NCBI RefSeq assembly: GCF_023898315.1
Contig: NC_064621.1
Span: forward strand, 134,476,521 to 134,540,520
Origin: Schistocerca nitens
Taxonomy: Eukaryota; Arthropoda; Insecta; Orthoptera; Acrididae
Direction of reading: 5' to 3'
DNA: 64,000 nucleotides
Part shown: piece after piece, positions 9,009-19,686 of the stretch
How the letters are laid out: the number at the start of each line of letters is the position of its first letter
How positions within the stretch are numbered: the stretch's first letter is position 1
The notes under the pieces: generated by a model
The model's database searches: none
Told to the model about the DNA's origin: nothing
Seen by the model: only the letters and a program-made list of their open reading frames with translations
Program-made: the position numbers and the translations under genes

Positions 9009-10739
9009 TCATTCGATAAAGGGTTTAATGTTCGACACATGATGGTTCCCCTTACTTTTCCTGGTTCTCAAAGTTTCGACGTGTACAACATTAGGGTGAG
9101 GAATGCTGCGAATCCGATATGGACCTGCGTATAGAAGTTCAAATTTACTGCACTTACCTTTTAATTTGCTGGATAAATAATGTGTACGTACTAGTATCTT
9201 CTGTCCAATGTGAAAGTCTCGACGTCTACAAACCTGTTTTTGCTGTCTTCTCCGGCGCTCTGCGGCACGTTTGATGTTGTTCAGCGCAATGTCAATTATT
9301 TCGTGGTGTCGTAATCGACGAGATGTAGGAAATGTTACTAACTCTTTGATTTTGTTTGGTGGTTCAACATTTTTCAGTATAACAGACGGAGATAGCATAG
9401 TGGATTCATTTGGAATGGAATTAATTACATCTTGGAATGAGTGTATGTGTGTGTCCCAATTAACATGTCTTTTGTGGCAGTATATTCTACACAGTTTACC
9501 AATTTCTTTCATTAGTCGTTCACAAGGGTTCGAAGAGGCGTGGTACTTGGATATATAAATCGGAGAAATGTTTCTAGCTCGTAACATGCGTGTCCATATG
9601 ACAGAACGAAATTGTGATCCATTGTCAGAAATTACTTTCATCACATGCCCTATATGAAATAGAAAATGCTTTACAAATGCTTTCGAAACAGTTTTAGCAG
9701 TAGCTTTACGTAACGGAGTGAAGGTAACAAATTTTGAAGTGAGTTCAACAGCGACAAAGATGTAGCAAAAACCTCTGTTAGTTCTCGGAATTGGACCAAA
9801 AATGTCTACTGCGGCCATATGTCTTAATTTAACAGGTACAATGGGATATAATGGAGGAATGTGTGAAGTGGTGTCAGACTTAGCTTTCTGGCAAATTTTA
9901 CATGACGCTAAAACTCGTCGTATACGTTTTTCCATGTTTGTAAAATAACAGTTCTGTCTCAGTATAAGAAAACATTTTCTAGCTCCATAATGTGCGTAGC
10001 TTAAATGAGTATACCAAATTAATTTATTAATCAGTTCGTCAGGAATGCATAATAACCAATTGTTGCTGTCTGGATGAGAGCGGCGAAACAGAATGTCATT
10101 GCGTACAGTGTAGTGGTTTCTAATCGTAACATTATTCTTGTCTTGCCAAAGGTGTTTAATTTCTTTCCACACATTGTCTTTGCTTTGCTCTCGTGCTATG
10201 TCCTGTAATGACGATGAAATAAAATTTTCAAATGCGACTTGCTGAATGTACATGATGCTGAAATTTGCTTTGCAGAAGTTGGCTGCTACGTCTTGCTGAT
10301 TGTTGCTGAGAGAACGGGATAATGCGTCTGCTATAACATTTTGTGTGCCGGGAATGTGAACAATCGTAAAATTAAATTCCTGTAAATACAGTTTCCATCT
10401 GCTTAATCTGTCGTGAGTAAATTTAGCTGAAAGTAAGAATTGAATAGCTCTGTGATCTGTGTAAACGGTCGTGTGTCTCCCATAAAGAAAATGCCGAAAT
10501 CTCGTAAAAGCCCATACAACACATAATGTTTCTAGTTCAGTAACGGAATAATTTCGTTCAGCAGGTGACAGAATGCGGCTTGCAAATGCGATGTTTTTGA
10601 TTACTGTTGTACCATCTTCTTCAATTTCCTGAAAAATATGTACGCCTAAAGCTGTGTTGGAACTGTCGGTGGCAATAGAAAAATTTCGAGTAAGATCTGG
10701 GTGTGATAAAAGTGGAGCATTCAACAAAGCATATTTCAA
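9009..10739 (-). CDS. Ty3/Gypsy pol fragment: RNase H and integrase
   Basis: The 576-codon frame is open from 10769 and has no ATG at its start (10739 is TTG), so it is the surviving 3' part of pol. Order: RNase H (about 18-145) with ATDSS (D25), YSVTELE (E68) and YTDHR (D95); integrase zinc module with HLSYAHYG and CKICQ (about 245-285); DDE core with AAVDIFGP, VISDNGSQF and CERLMKE (about 310-415); C-terminal GPY/F-like module with YAGPYRI near residue 540. RNase H removes the RNA strand of the hybrid; integrase inserts the cDNA in the nucleus. All motifs are intact with no internal stop, which fits recent insertion. The reverse transcriptase that should precede RNase H is absent. The GPY/F module and domain order point to Ty3/Gypsy. 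Confidence 0.9.
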   Translation of the reverse strand: MKYALLNAPLLSHPDLTRNFSIATDSSNTALGVHIFQEIEEDGTTVIKNIAFASRILSPAERNYSVTELETLCVVWAFTRFRHFLYGRHTTVYTDHRAIQFLLSAKFTHDRLSRWKLYLQEFNFTIVHIPGTQNVIADALSRSLSNNQQDVAANFCKANFSIMYIQQVAFENFISSSLQDIAREQSKDNVWKEIKHLWQDKNNVTIRNHYTVRNDILFRRSHPDSNNWLLCIPDELINKLIWYTHLSYAHYGARKCFLILRQNCYFTNMEKRIRRVLASCKICQKAKSDTTSHIPPLYPIVPVKLRHMAAVDIFGPIPRTNRGFCYIFVAVELTSKFVTFTPLRKATAKTVSKAFVKHFLFHIGHVMKVISDNGSQFRSVIWTRMLRARNISPIYISKYHASSNPCERLMKEIGKLCRIYCHKRHVNWDTHIHSFQDVINSIPNESTMLSPSVILKNVEPPNKIKELVTFPTSRRLRHHEIIDIALNNIKRAAERRRRQQKQVCRRRDFHIGQKILVRTHYLSSKLKGKCSKFELLYAGPYRIRSIPHPNVVHVETLRTRKSKGNHHVSNIKPFIE

Positions 10740-10769
10740 ATAACATTCTCGTGAACAAAATTCTGCGTG

Positions 10770-11575
10770 TCAATAAGTATTGCTTACGTTACTGGAATAG
10801 ACTACCTGTACTGTGTCTGGTCAAATTCTGTCGTACGTGCTGTTATTTACGGGACGATGCTGTGGTATTTTGACTATTTAAACTGCTCTGTTGTTTCTTA
10901 CTGACATGTTACGCTATAGATGACACCTATTGTCTGTTTCATTCATGATTATATGTTGTTGCTGATGTTCTTGCTGCTGAAAAGATCGACTGTAATGAAA
11001 TGTACGCTGAAAACTGTGCTCATTATTTTTACGTTGGTCATGATAGTCATTTCTATACGGCGCATTGCGATACGAGTCGAAATAGTGTGTTTTTTGTACG
11101 TAGTTATTTCTTTGCTGTGCGTTACTATTTATTGTAGCTGGGACTATACGTGCACGCGGCGAAACATTAAAGCTTGTACATTACATTGTTGGTCAGGAAT
11201 GCTAAGCGGCTGACTTTCATGCTGTTGTGGTGGAAAACATCTATTGTTACAAAAATGCGTTTGCTGTTAATTTTACACATACTGATGATTACGATTTTAT
11301 CTGATATTAAAATTACAGCGGTAATGGTCATTACGGGAGTGCCTACTAAAAATTGTCACATTCGGAAAAATTTTGTCTTATCGGGTTCTCATTACTCATT
11401 TTTCTTAATTCTAGGAAGAGCAATAGTTAAAGAGCTATTTTGATAGATATAAAGGATAGTAGAAGAGAAGGCAGCAGTGCAGAAAACTAAAGATGAAACA
11501 GCACTACAGCAGCTCGGGGCCCTATGCTCGCTACGGCACATATTCATTAAAGCGTAATGAATCCCCTGAGGTCTA
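10770..11575 (-). pseudogene. Remnant of gag C-terminus and deletion junction
   Basis: Between gag and RNase H the minus strand keeps a patch (about 11190-10914) coding asparagine-, glutamine-, histidine- and tyrosine-rich residues, for example QQRNNYVQKTHYF, ending at a stop. The patch appears to continue an upstream block (SIPDQQC) through a one-base shift near 11175. This composition suits a Gag tail. No aspartic protease DTG and no YxDD reverse transcriptase motif is present. The stretch 11460-11575 is unassigned and holds the gag-side breakpoint. Confidence 0.5.
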
Positions 11576-13579
11576 TTACGCGCTGCAAATAAATTTCAGC
11601 TTTCGTGTTACAGGCCAAGTCGGTGGAAAAGCAAAGCTAAACTGTTGTATCCAATCTAGCGGGTGAATCTGTGTTCTGTCGTTTTTAAACACTTTAAATT
11701 TTCTTACTGACAGAAAATGTTTGTAATCGAAATTATCATCTCTGTGTGATGAAACAGGTTCATGGTTGTAAGAGAATCTGTTGAACTGTGATTTTTCGGA
11801 CTCTAAGTCTCGTACTCTCTGTAGATTACCCAAATTATACGCGTTGCGCGAGTCTGGCAAATGTTCGAAAAGTGGTGTCTGCTGTGCTGTGTTATTAACT
11901 GAAGTGTTTTTCATCTCTGTTACTTCTTGCTGTAAACTTGACAGTTTTCGACGCAATGTGTTATTAGACGAATCAATCTCATTAATTGTTTGCTGTAAAT
12001 TTTGAAATTCAGTTGTTTGACTAAATGAAACCGGTGAAATGTCGTCTGATTTGCTGTCATTAGTACTTTCAATAGCATCAATACGACTGGCCAATTCATC
12101 ATATTTTTCAGTCAGTATTTTTGCCTGATCATCATTTTTAGAGTCGGACGCATTAATCTGTTTTTGCAAATTACGTGTAGTTTCGTTCAGTTTTTTAACG
12201 TCAGCTTTGACGACATCGGAATCCTGTGTTAATTCTAATTGTTCGAGTCTATCGGTCACTGATTGAATATCTGCTGTGTGTGTATCTGTTTTCGATTTAA
12301 GGTCAGAAATCTCATCACCTAATTCCGCGTTCAACTGTTTGACGGTATTAATTTCGTCGGACACTGTAGCAATATTGTTGTCTATATACGTTTTTGCCTT
12401 CGCAAACATTTTACGTTTGTCTTCCTGTCTCTGAGCAGTGATTGTTTCCATTACTTGACGTTTTACTTTATTTTGATCATCAATAAATTTGCGGAAACGC
12501 GTATCACTGTTTTGTATGTGAAGACTAAGACGTTCGTTAATTTGAGTGTTCTGTTGTTCGAATTTCGCGTCAATCTTTTCATCCATTGTGCGTGAAAGTT
12601 CTGTTGTCATTGCTTTAAACTCGTCGCGTAATTGTGTAGCTTTTTCAGAGCATTGTTTAGCGACTCCGCTAATTTCGTCTCTGAGTGTTTCTGTTGCTGC
12701 TGTTTGCAATTCCCTTAATTCCTGAGCAACAGACTTAATTTCTTCGCTACTTTTTTGCGAACAAGCCTCGATTTCCTCGCGTAACTCTTCCTTAGTGTCA
12801 TGGCACTGCGCGGCAACGGCTCTAATTTGTTCACTTAACTGTCTGGAATTGTTATCTAATTTTTCATTTAACTGTCTGGAATTGTTATCTAATTTTTCAT
12901 TTAACTGTCTGGAATTGTTGTCTAATTTTTCATTTAACTGTCTGGAATTGTTATCTAATTTTTCATTTAAGTGTTGTTTGAGATTTTCATTATCTTGTTT
13001 GTTCTGTTCCCTAAGTTGTTTGTTATCTTCTTTAAAGTGTTGTATAAGATTTTGACTGTGTTGTTGTAGCAATCTTGCCATAAATTGTTCCAATCCATTA
13101 TTACCTACTCTATTCTCCGTGCTGTTTAATGGTGGACCTGGAATTGTCCGGCTTTCTGTAACCATTTGGTTATTCTGAGATGTACAAAAAGGTTTGTCAG
13201 TCGGATGTACACTGTCAGACACTATTTCGGAATTAAATAAATCCGTCGTACTTTGTGTATCCTGCTCATTCTCATTAGAGAAATTTGTTTGTACGTTATT
13301 TGAATTTTCCAAACCGGGTGTGTTAAGCTGGGCACCGCTCATTACAATAGAGCGTCCCTCGTCATCGATTGTCGTCAAATTAACAGAGGAGACAATTGAT
13401 TTCTCTTGTTCATCATTAGGGTAAAAGTCGTCATTCGCGATTGGAACGCACTGACTGTTAGTGAACACAGCATTGTCATCATTACACTGCGTGTCACTAG
13501 TCCTATCGGTAAAATTGTTTGAGTCGGTAACTTCATTCACTACACCTCGCGACGTACTATTAATAGTCTTTCGCGGCAT
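11576..13579 (-). CDS. Gag-like protein with long coiled coil, truncated
   Basis: Start chosen at the ATG giving MPRKTINSTSRG (13579); the frame is open a few codons further but only from GTG. 667 residues. Residues 1-160 are acidic, Ser/Thr/Asn-rich and probably disordered. Residues about 165-540 are strongly heptad-like and charged, with four copies of the 11-residue unit LNEKLDNNSRQ followed by long LREE/QLNE-type coiled coil. The last 50 residues (VRKFKVFKNDRTQ, LDWIQQF) look like the beginning of a capsid-type domain, then a stop comes at FICSA. Gag assembles the particle and packages RNA; here most of the capsid and zinc-knuckle part is lost. Confidence 0.75.
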   Translation of the reverse strand: MPRKTINSTSRGVVNEVTDSNNFTDRTSDTQCNDDNAVFTNSQCVPIANDDFYPNDEQEKSIVSSVNLTTIDDEGRSIVMSGAQLNTPGLENSNNVQTNFSNENEQDTQSTTDLFNSEIVSDSVHPTDKPFCTSQNNQMVTESRTIPGPPLNSTENRVGNNGLEQFMARLLQQHSQNLIQHFKEDNKQLREQNKQDNENLKQHLNEKLDNNSRQLNEKLDNNSRQLNEKLDNNSRQLNEKLDNNSRQLSEQIRAVAAQCHDTKEELREEIEACSQKSSEEIKSVAQELRELQTAATETLRDEISGVAKQCSEKATQLRDEFKAMTTELSRTMDEKIDAKFEQQNTQINERLSLHIQNSDTRFRKFIDDQNKVKRQVMETITAQRQEDKRKMFAKAKTYIDNNIATVSDEINTVKQLNAELGDEISDLKSKTDTHTADIQSVTDRLEQLELTQDSDVVKADVKKLNETTRNLQKQINASDSKNDDQAKILTEKYDELASRIDAIESTNDSKSDDISPVSFSQTTEFQNLQQTINEIDSSNNTLRRKLSSLQQEVTEMKNTSVNNTAQQTPLFEHLPDSRNAYNLGNLQRVRDLESEKSQFNRFSYNHEPVSSHRDDNFDYKHFLSVRKFKVFKNDRTQIHPLDWIQQFSFAFPPTWPVTRKLKFICSA
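12837..12972 (-). repeat. 33-bp tandem repeat in gag, about four copies
   Basis: Copies encode LNEKLDNNSRQ and are almost identical at DNA level (one copy differs by an A/G change). Eleven residues is one hendecad, so each copy extends the coiled coil without breaking register. Confidence 0.9.
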
Positions 13580-13783
13580 TTTTACAATAGTCACAATAAA
13601 TCACAAAGCAAATAAACACAATGCAAAAATCAACACTCAAATACAACAGAGCAACGAATTGCCGATGATCTGAGGAAAGAAAGTCACAAATTAGTAAAAG
13701 CGTTGCGCCAAATTATAATTATATTTAAGCAAATAAGAGCAGATATCTGACTGTTTTTCAAAAGATTCTCAACGAAATACGAT

Positions 13784-13804
13784 CCTGGACTGGGTGTCGC
13801 CAAG
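13784..13804 (-). other. Primer binding site candidate
   Basis: Directly after the 5' LTR, the minus strand reads CTTGGCGACACCCAGTCCAG. A TGGCGAC-type start one or two bases inside the LTR edge is usual for insect Ty3/Gypsy tRNA primers. I did not match it to a particular tRNA. Confidence 0.5.
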
Positions 13805-14557
13805 TGTAACCTCCCCACGGAAAATTTAAAAAGACTATACTTAATAGAAATGGAACCAAGTGTAACCTCCCCACAGAAATTTTAAAAAGACTATAATTAT
13901 TAGTAATGGAGCCACAGCTAAGTATAAACTCCCCACAAGAATATTAATGGCAAAGACAATTAAATGAAAGCTCGCTATCTGACTCAAGTACAAGTTCCCA
14001 TTAAATAATGAACGCTAATCCCATAATAATGAAACTGTAATGATAACCTAAACTCAATTCAACCGAAAAGTCGGTGTTTGCCCTGTGCGAAACGAGAATA
14101 AATTTCTTACCTTAGTGAAACTGCATGTCAAAATTCTGCTCTTATTGTTCTCTGGCGCTTGCATGAAAAGCATTGGAAGTACCTTTTAAAAATCTTTGCT
14201 AAAAGGAAATGGAAGGAAATTTGAATGATTGTCTCTAAAATTGCTTTTAACTCAAAATTATTATTGGGGGCGATTTTTGAAAGTTAAATTACAATGAGTG
14301 TTCGTTACATTATCTGATGAGCGCAAAGCTGCATGATTATTTATTTAAATAAATTATACCTCGTCCTGAATCTCGACCATTGCGATGCCGACGCCCGCCG
14401 ACTGCTCTCCGCTACTGCTAGCAACCGACTCCTAGCACTACTGAGGACTGACTACTGCAGACTGACTGACTGCTCGCTACTGCGAGTCGAGCGCAACTGC
14501 TCTGGTCAGAGATTCTACAATGTCTCAGCATCGCTGCCGCACAACATACGTGTTTCA
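13805..14557 (-). repeat. LTR (5' LTR in element orientation)
   Basis: 753 bp, same ends and internal duplicated terminus as the other LTR. The two differences are in the first 40 bp as read on the plus strand (AAGGACAATAC in the left LTR, AAAGACTATAC here). It would carry the promoter reading leftward into gag. Confidence 0.93.
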
Positions 14558-14561
14558 AAGT

Positions 14562-15760
14562 CATCTGCGGAAATATTGAGCCACCTTGCCTCTCTAGAAG
14601 TGAACATTTCCAAGACAGTTGCCGGTGCAATATTTTGTGTACGTCTTGCCCTATAGATTATGTCCCATAAATGTATGAAGCTAATGCAGGTCGATTTCGA
14701 TGATCAGATCACTAGCTCCAATTGTCCAGAAGGTTCTTCAAACCAATCGCGAACAATTGTGGCCCTGAGACGGGTCCATTGTCATCCATAAATATTCCAT
14801 CTTTGTTTGGGAACAAGAGGCCCATAAATGGCTGCGAATTGTCTCCAGATTGCTGAACATAGCCAGTTCCACTCAATTACCGGTTCATTTGGAACAGAGG
14901 ACCCAGTAAATTTTATGTAAACACAGCCCACATCATTACGCACCCACCACCAGCTTGCACAGTGTCTTGTTGACAACCTCGGCCCGTGACTCCGTGGAGT
15001 CTGTGCCACATTCGAACCCTGCGATCAGCTCTTACCAACTGACATCGGGACTGACCTGACCAGGCCACAGTTTTCCAGTCGTCTAGGGTCCAAGCGGATG
15101 GTCACAAGCCCAGGAGAGGCGCTGCTGGCGACGTCGTACCGTTAGCATAGGCACTCGGGTCGCTCGTCTGCTGCCATAGCCCATTAACGCCAAATTTCGC
15201 CCCTCTGTTCTAGAGGATACGTTCGTCGTGCGTCTCACATTGATTTCTGCGGTTATTTTACGCAGCTTTGCTTGTCTGTTAGCACTGTCGCATATACGCA
15301 AACGCCGCTGCTCTCGGTCGTTAAGTATGGGCATCGGCCACTGCGTCGTCCGTGCTGAGAGGCGACACCTAAAATTTGGTATTCTCGGAACACACTTGAC
15401 ACTGTGGATCTCGGAATATTAAGTTCCCTAACGATTTTCGAAATGGGACGTCCTACGCTTCTAGCTCCAACTACCATTCCGTCTTCAAAGTTTGTTAATT
15501 TCCGTCGTGCGGCGATAAGCACGCCAGAGAACTTTTCACGTGACTCACCTGAGTAAAAATGACAGCTACGCCAATACACTGCCGCGTGTATGCGATACCA
15601 CTGTCGTCTGTATATGAGCAATTCGCTATCCCATGACTTGTCACCTTGAATATTGGTTCACTCTTCTCCCGAAGTATCCGGGAAATTTTACAGTAAACGT
15701 CAGTGTGACGCAGAACGCCTGTCTTGTAACGTCTTCCACTAGAGTTCGCTGTCTCCGCGA
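14562..15760 (-). mobile_element. Tc1-like element (family S), main part, degenerate
   Basis: Continues the fragment at 4620-4738 after the LTR insertion. The minus strand has the N-terminal helix-turn-helix at about 15540-15250 and worn catalytic sequence to the left. Similar copies are at 39790-45890, 53270-53640, 55266-55648 and 61016-61175. Several frameshifts; inactive. Confidence 0.75.
15253..15621 (-). pseudogene. Tc1-like transposase N-terminal DNA-binding fragment
   Basis: A 122-residue open stretch with KLTNFEDGMVVGAR and GRPISKIVRELNIPRSTVSS, the double helix-turn-helix of Tc1-type transposases that binds the inverted ends, followed by SQHGRRSGRCP as linker. A frameshift near 15310 moves the rest (ERRRLRICDSANRQAKLR-like) to another frame. 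No catalytic residues remain in this frame. Confidence 0.75.
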
Positions 15761-15817
15761 GTCTTACACGCCCACTAAATGAACCTATAACGAATCGCGC
15801 TCCTCTTCCTATGATCT

Positions 15818-16135
15818 GTCCGCAGCTCGTGGTTTTGCGGTAGCGTTCTCGTTTCTCGCGCTCGGTGACCTGGGTTCGATTCCCGGCGGGTCATGGATTT
15901 TTCCTGCCACGAGATGACTGGGTGTTGTGTCATTTTCATCATCATCATTCATCCCCATTACGGTCAGAGGAATCAATGGCAAATCACCTCTGCTAGGACC
16001 TTGCCTAATACGGCGGTGCTGGTCTCCCGCGTCGTCCCCTACGCTCCTCGGAGTATGGGATCTCAGCATCATCATCTTCCTTGGATCTTCCCTACTGCCT
16101 CTTATCTGTGTGGAGACTGCGCTAACGTAAGGCAG
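15818..16135 (+). mobile_element. SINE family 3 (tRNA-headed, long tail)
   Basis: Head GCAGCTCGTGGTTTTGCGGT with box B GGGTTCGATTCCCGG, linker GAGATGACTGGGTGTTGTGT, then a tail with TCATCATCATC and CGGCGG...CCTCGGAGTATGGGATC. The same head occurs at 27815, 30459 and 55649, but at 27815 and 30459 it is joined to the family 1 tail. Confidence 0.75.
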
Positions 16136-16349
16136 GTAAACAATTCTTAGCTTTCCTTTTCCTCTCACAGAGGGAAACTTCCTCCTGCAACGCCCGCACA
16201 TTTTCCCGTTGCGAGTCCCCATTCCTCCACAATAGTTTTCGTAGGTGTTGTAATTCTTCGGCGAGACTCTCCTCTGTCAGATAGCGTTCGAGTTCTATGG
16301 ACCAGAAAAATGCAACCAATAACTCGGCCTAGCCCCAAATGGCACACTG
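16136..16349. other. No gene seen
   Basis: Unassigned sequence between two SINE-like pieces. No family motif on either strand. Confidence 0.4.
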
Positions 16350-16505
16350 CTAATCAGGTTTTGGCTTGCTTCATTTTCCTAAATCGCTTGAGGCAAATGA
16401 CTGGATGGTTCTATTTATTTACAAGAAGGACCGATTTCCTTCCCAATCTTAGCGTGTGCTTCGTGACTGATGATCTCGTCATCAACGGGACATTAAATCT
16501 TCCTT
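16350..16505 (+). mobile_element. Fragment of SINE family 4 tail
   Basis: CCTAAATCGCTTGAGGCAAATG, shortened here to CCTAAATCGCTTGAGGCAAA, and CGATTTCCTTCCCAATC match the tail plan of the SINE at 26345-26580. It ends in ACGGGACATTAAATC, a common arthropod SINE end. The tRNA head is missing. Confidence 0.6.
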
Positions 16506-19194
16506 CCAGTGTTTTGTGTTTGTGTGTGTGGGGGGGGGGGGCGGGGGCGGGATGCGGAGGGTGCTCTTGCCCTAAGTGATAGCCTCTTCGTCTTTCAGGA
16601 CCGTCACCACAACTAAAACGAAATACAAAAATGTACAGGCCTTACACAGCTGAACCAGAACCTAACAAACAAAATGTCACTTCATCGGACAAGTCGATAT
16701 TGGTACGGCGAATGAATTATTGAAAATATTTGTGGAAGGATATTATTTGAGAAATTGTTTTGCCTAATTGTACGAAATAGGATATTTGCGCCACGAAATT
16801 ACATAAATATACCTACAATGACAAGTAGGTCTAGAGAGAGCTAGTGCGCTGTAAGCTGATATTTCATAGGACCAATGTTTGTACTCTAAGAACGAGTATA
16901 TTCGCAACATTCAGGTTTTAACAAGTACTTTAATAAATATGGTGCAGAATGTCCTCTTGCTAATTCATCGTCGAGTTCACTTTTTAAGTTAAGTGTTACT
17001 GAAGAAACAGTATGAGAGAATTTACTTCAGTCTCAGTTCTGCATTGTTTGATGGCAGAACCTAGTGACAGAAAAATGAAACAATTTGTCAGAGATAGAAA
17101 GGCGTGGGAAGACGACAGGAACTTTGATCGCCATAACATAAATACTTTTGGACGCATGAGACTCCTGAAGTGTAGTACTAATGAAGTAAAAAAAGATCGG
17201 GTAAGTCCTGGCACAGCTCTATGAAACGTGATGATGAACAAACGAATTGTCGTATCTAAACACCCAAAGACATCCATGTCATCAAGACGTCAATCCGTAA
17301 GATACTTTCCTATTTCTGTATCTCATTTATATTCTTGAAGTCATTGTAAAGTGCTACGTTTTCATAGCAGCATTTATTAAGCTTTCTAACAGTTCCATTC
17401 CAAACTCAAAGGTGGGATCAAGGACTGCTTATATATTATTACGATTTCGATGTGCAATGACGCGAATAGTTTTCGTTAATTGCCTTCTGAAAATCGGGTC
17501 TTATTTCGTTTACAAGTTTTTAGGTTTGCTGCAAACCCCAAAACTTGTAGAGCATTAACTTTGCAGAGAAATTTTGGGGCATCACATAGGTTTTCATATT
17601 TTTCTAAGAAATTTTCACGATATGTCGAACAACTAACTGCAAGCGTATGCTAATTCACATTTTACGGCATATTTGTTATACTGTCCTGCGAATCAAAAAC
17701 AGCTGTATTCATTGGTATTGCCTCCCTTCGCTTTTTCTTTTGTATACTCTCCAACGTTTCCTGTCCAAAACTGAAACGAATCCCACTCACTAGAGCATTA
17801 CTCTAGTGTAGGCTACACATCTATTTTAAGAGTTTGTAGTTTCCCAGTACCCTACATGAATCCAAAACATTCATTTGCGTTAACTACAACTATTTGGTCG
17901 TTCTACTTCAAACATTGTACCATAGTAAATATTTACACGCAACTACTGGCTCTAGCTGTGTTTCATTAATCGTGCAATCAGGAGCTACGACTTCAGAAAT
18001 TTCGTGAGACCTACAACATTTCTTATGTCAACACTACGAGCTCGTTAGAAAACTTGGCACGAGGTAGTTCTTTTGTCTCGTCTGACTAAATATCACTACT
18101 CTTTTTGAATACCACTTCTTCATAGACACAACAATTTCGTTTGCGAAATGCTGAGGTTACTACTAATCCTATCTGCTAAGCCAGTAAAAATATGCTGTGA
18201 ACAACCATAGCCAGACAGCATTACACTGGGACACAGAAAATCAGTTAAGCATGAGGCTCCATCCAAGGAATGGTTCTGCGTTTTCCTATGATTGCAAAAC
18301 TGATTCGATAGATCGTACTACGGTATTGTCGCTAGTAGGAATCGAAATATTTTCCGAAAGTCTAGTTACTTCATATCGATCTTGTTATTTCGATTCATAA
18401 CTCGTGATATCATGTGTAAAGAGTGTGAGTTTTGCATGACACAGTATTTCCGCAATCCATGCTGGTGACCACACAAAAGATCATTTCATTCCAGTTTCGA
18501 CAGTCGCGTAACTGGAGTCCAGGACTGACTCCCAGTCAACATCGGTTTTCCAATGAAGTAAAAAGCACAAATTTAAGTTATGATTTTTTGACTGATTACA
18601 TTTCAGAACATGGAACAACACGCAGTCCACAGTGGCACTGCTTGCAACAATTGTGCAGTTCCTTCTCGTTGCGATCAAACAAACGAAACAACAAACGCAA
18701 AATATACCCTTTACATTCCTGTTGCATTGGCTTCCTTAGCATAACGAGATTGACTCCATCTGTAATCCATTAGCCATAAGAATAAACCTGATGTAAACAT
18801 TGCATTATGTATTCTTGCGCGTTTGCTGGAAACTCATTAGATTTCCGTTTGGCGTGGTACTGCAGCCAAGCTGTCTCTAGTACTGTCTGGTACGATAATA
18901 AAGGTACGTTTTGTGCTCTGCTTTACTCGCACATGGACTTAGCGATAATACGGGATAACAGCTTTACCGGCACATTTAACTTGGACAGCACTGGCCGTTC
19001 AGCTGGTACAGCTAGCCTGCAGTGACGTGGCCAGCTGCAGTTCACATGACGGAAGGATTTGGGTTTGGCGAATGCCTGGAGAACGTCCTGCCAACATGTG
19101 TAGTGCTAAAAGTGAAGTACGAAGGTGGTTATGTTACGGTAAGAGGGTGGTCCCCGTATTGAGCTTAAGAAAATGATAAATTTGGAGTGATATG
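16506..19194. other. No gene seen (2.7 kb)
   Basis: Starts with a GT run and an 11-G run (16531-16541). The rest is AT-moderate, unique-looking sequence. Short open frames at 17012-17224 (+) and 18197-18400 (+) show no recognisable domain and no codon bias that I can judge. Confidence 0.4.
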
Positions 19195-19681
19195 TGTTGT
19201 GGATTGGCCAGAGCGCCAGCCCACAATGAGAGGAAGCCTAAAGGCACGCGTTTAAGCTCACGCAGGATGGCGTGAGGTCTGGAACAGGACAAGTAATGAA
19301 GACTAGCAAATAAAGTACGTAGCTTCTGGAATACTTAACTTTAATCCATAATTGGTGAACATCGGTCCGACGGTACATGCATCACAAGATAAATAGCAAA
19401 TGATAATGGCGCCTTTCTAGGTCGTAGCAAATGACGTAGCTGAAAGCTATGCTAACTATCGTCTCGGCAATTGAGAGCGTAATTTGTCAGTGAACCATCG
19501 CTAGCAAAGTCGGCTGTACAACTGGAACGAGTGCTAGGAAGTCTCTCTAGACCTGCCGTGTGGCGGCGCTCGGTCTACAATCACTGACAGTGGCGACACG
19601 CGGGTCCGACGTATACTAACGGACCGCGGCCGATTTAAAGGCTACCACCTAGCAAGTGTGGTGTCTGTCGGTGACACCACA
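19195..19681 (-). mobile_element. Solo LTR, family LS, 5-bp target duplication
   Basis: 487 bp with TG/CA ends bounded by ATATG at 19190-19194 and 19682-19686. It is the reverse-complement relative of 60067-60552 (shared words CCGCGTGTCGCCACTGTCAG, GACCTGCCGTGTGGCGGCGC read in the proper orientation). No internal coding region follows, so recombination between two LTRs removed it. Confidence 0.85.
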
Positions 19682-19686
19682 ATATG

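Larger units (their letters stand above)
4739..14557 (-). mobile_element. Young Ty3/Gypsy-type LTR retrotransposon lacking protease and reverse transcriptase
   Basis: Two 753-bp LTRs (4739-5491 and 13805-14557) with TG/CA ends are bounded by the 4-bp duplication AAGT at 4735-4738 and 14558-14561. By eye the LTRs differ at two positions and have equal length, so the insertion is recent. On the minus strand the order is 5' LTR, primer site, gag (13579-11576), a short gag-like remnant, an RNase H-integrase frame (10739-9009), about 3.5 kb of non-coding sequence, polypurine tract, 3' LTR. Only about 0.8 kb separates gag from RNase H, so most of capsid/nucleocapsid, protease and reverse transcriptase are missing. 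It can only have moved with enzymes from a relative, or lost the segment after insertion. Confidence 0.9.
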
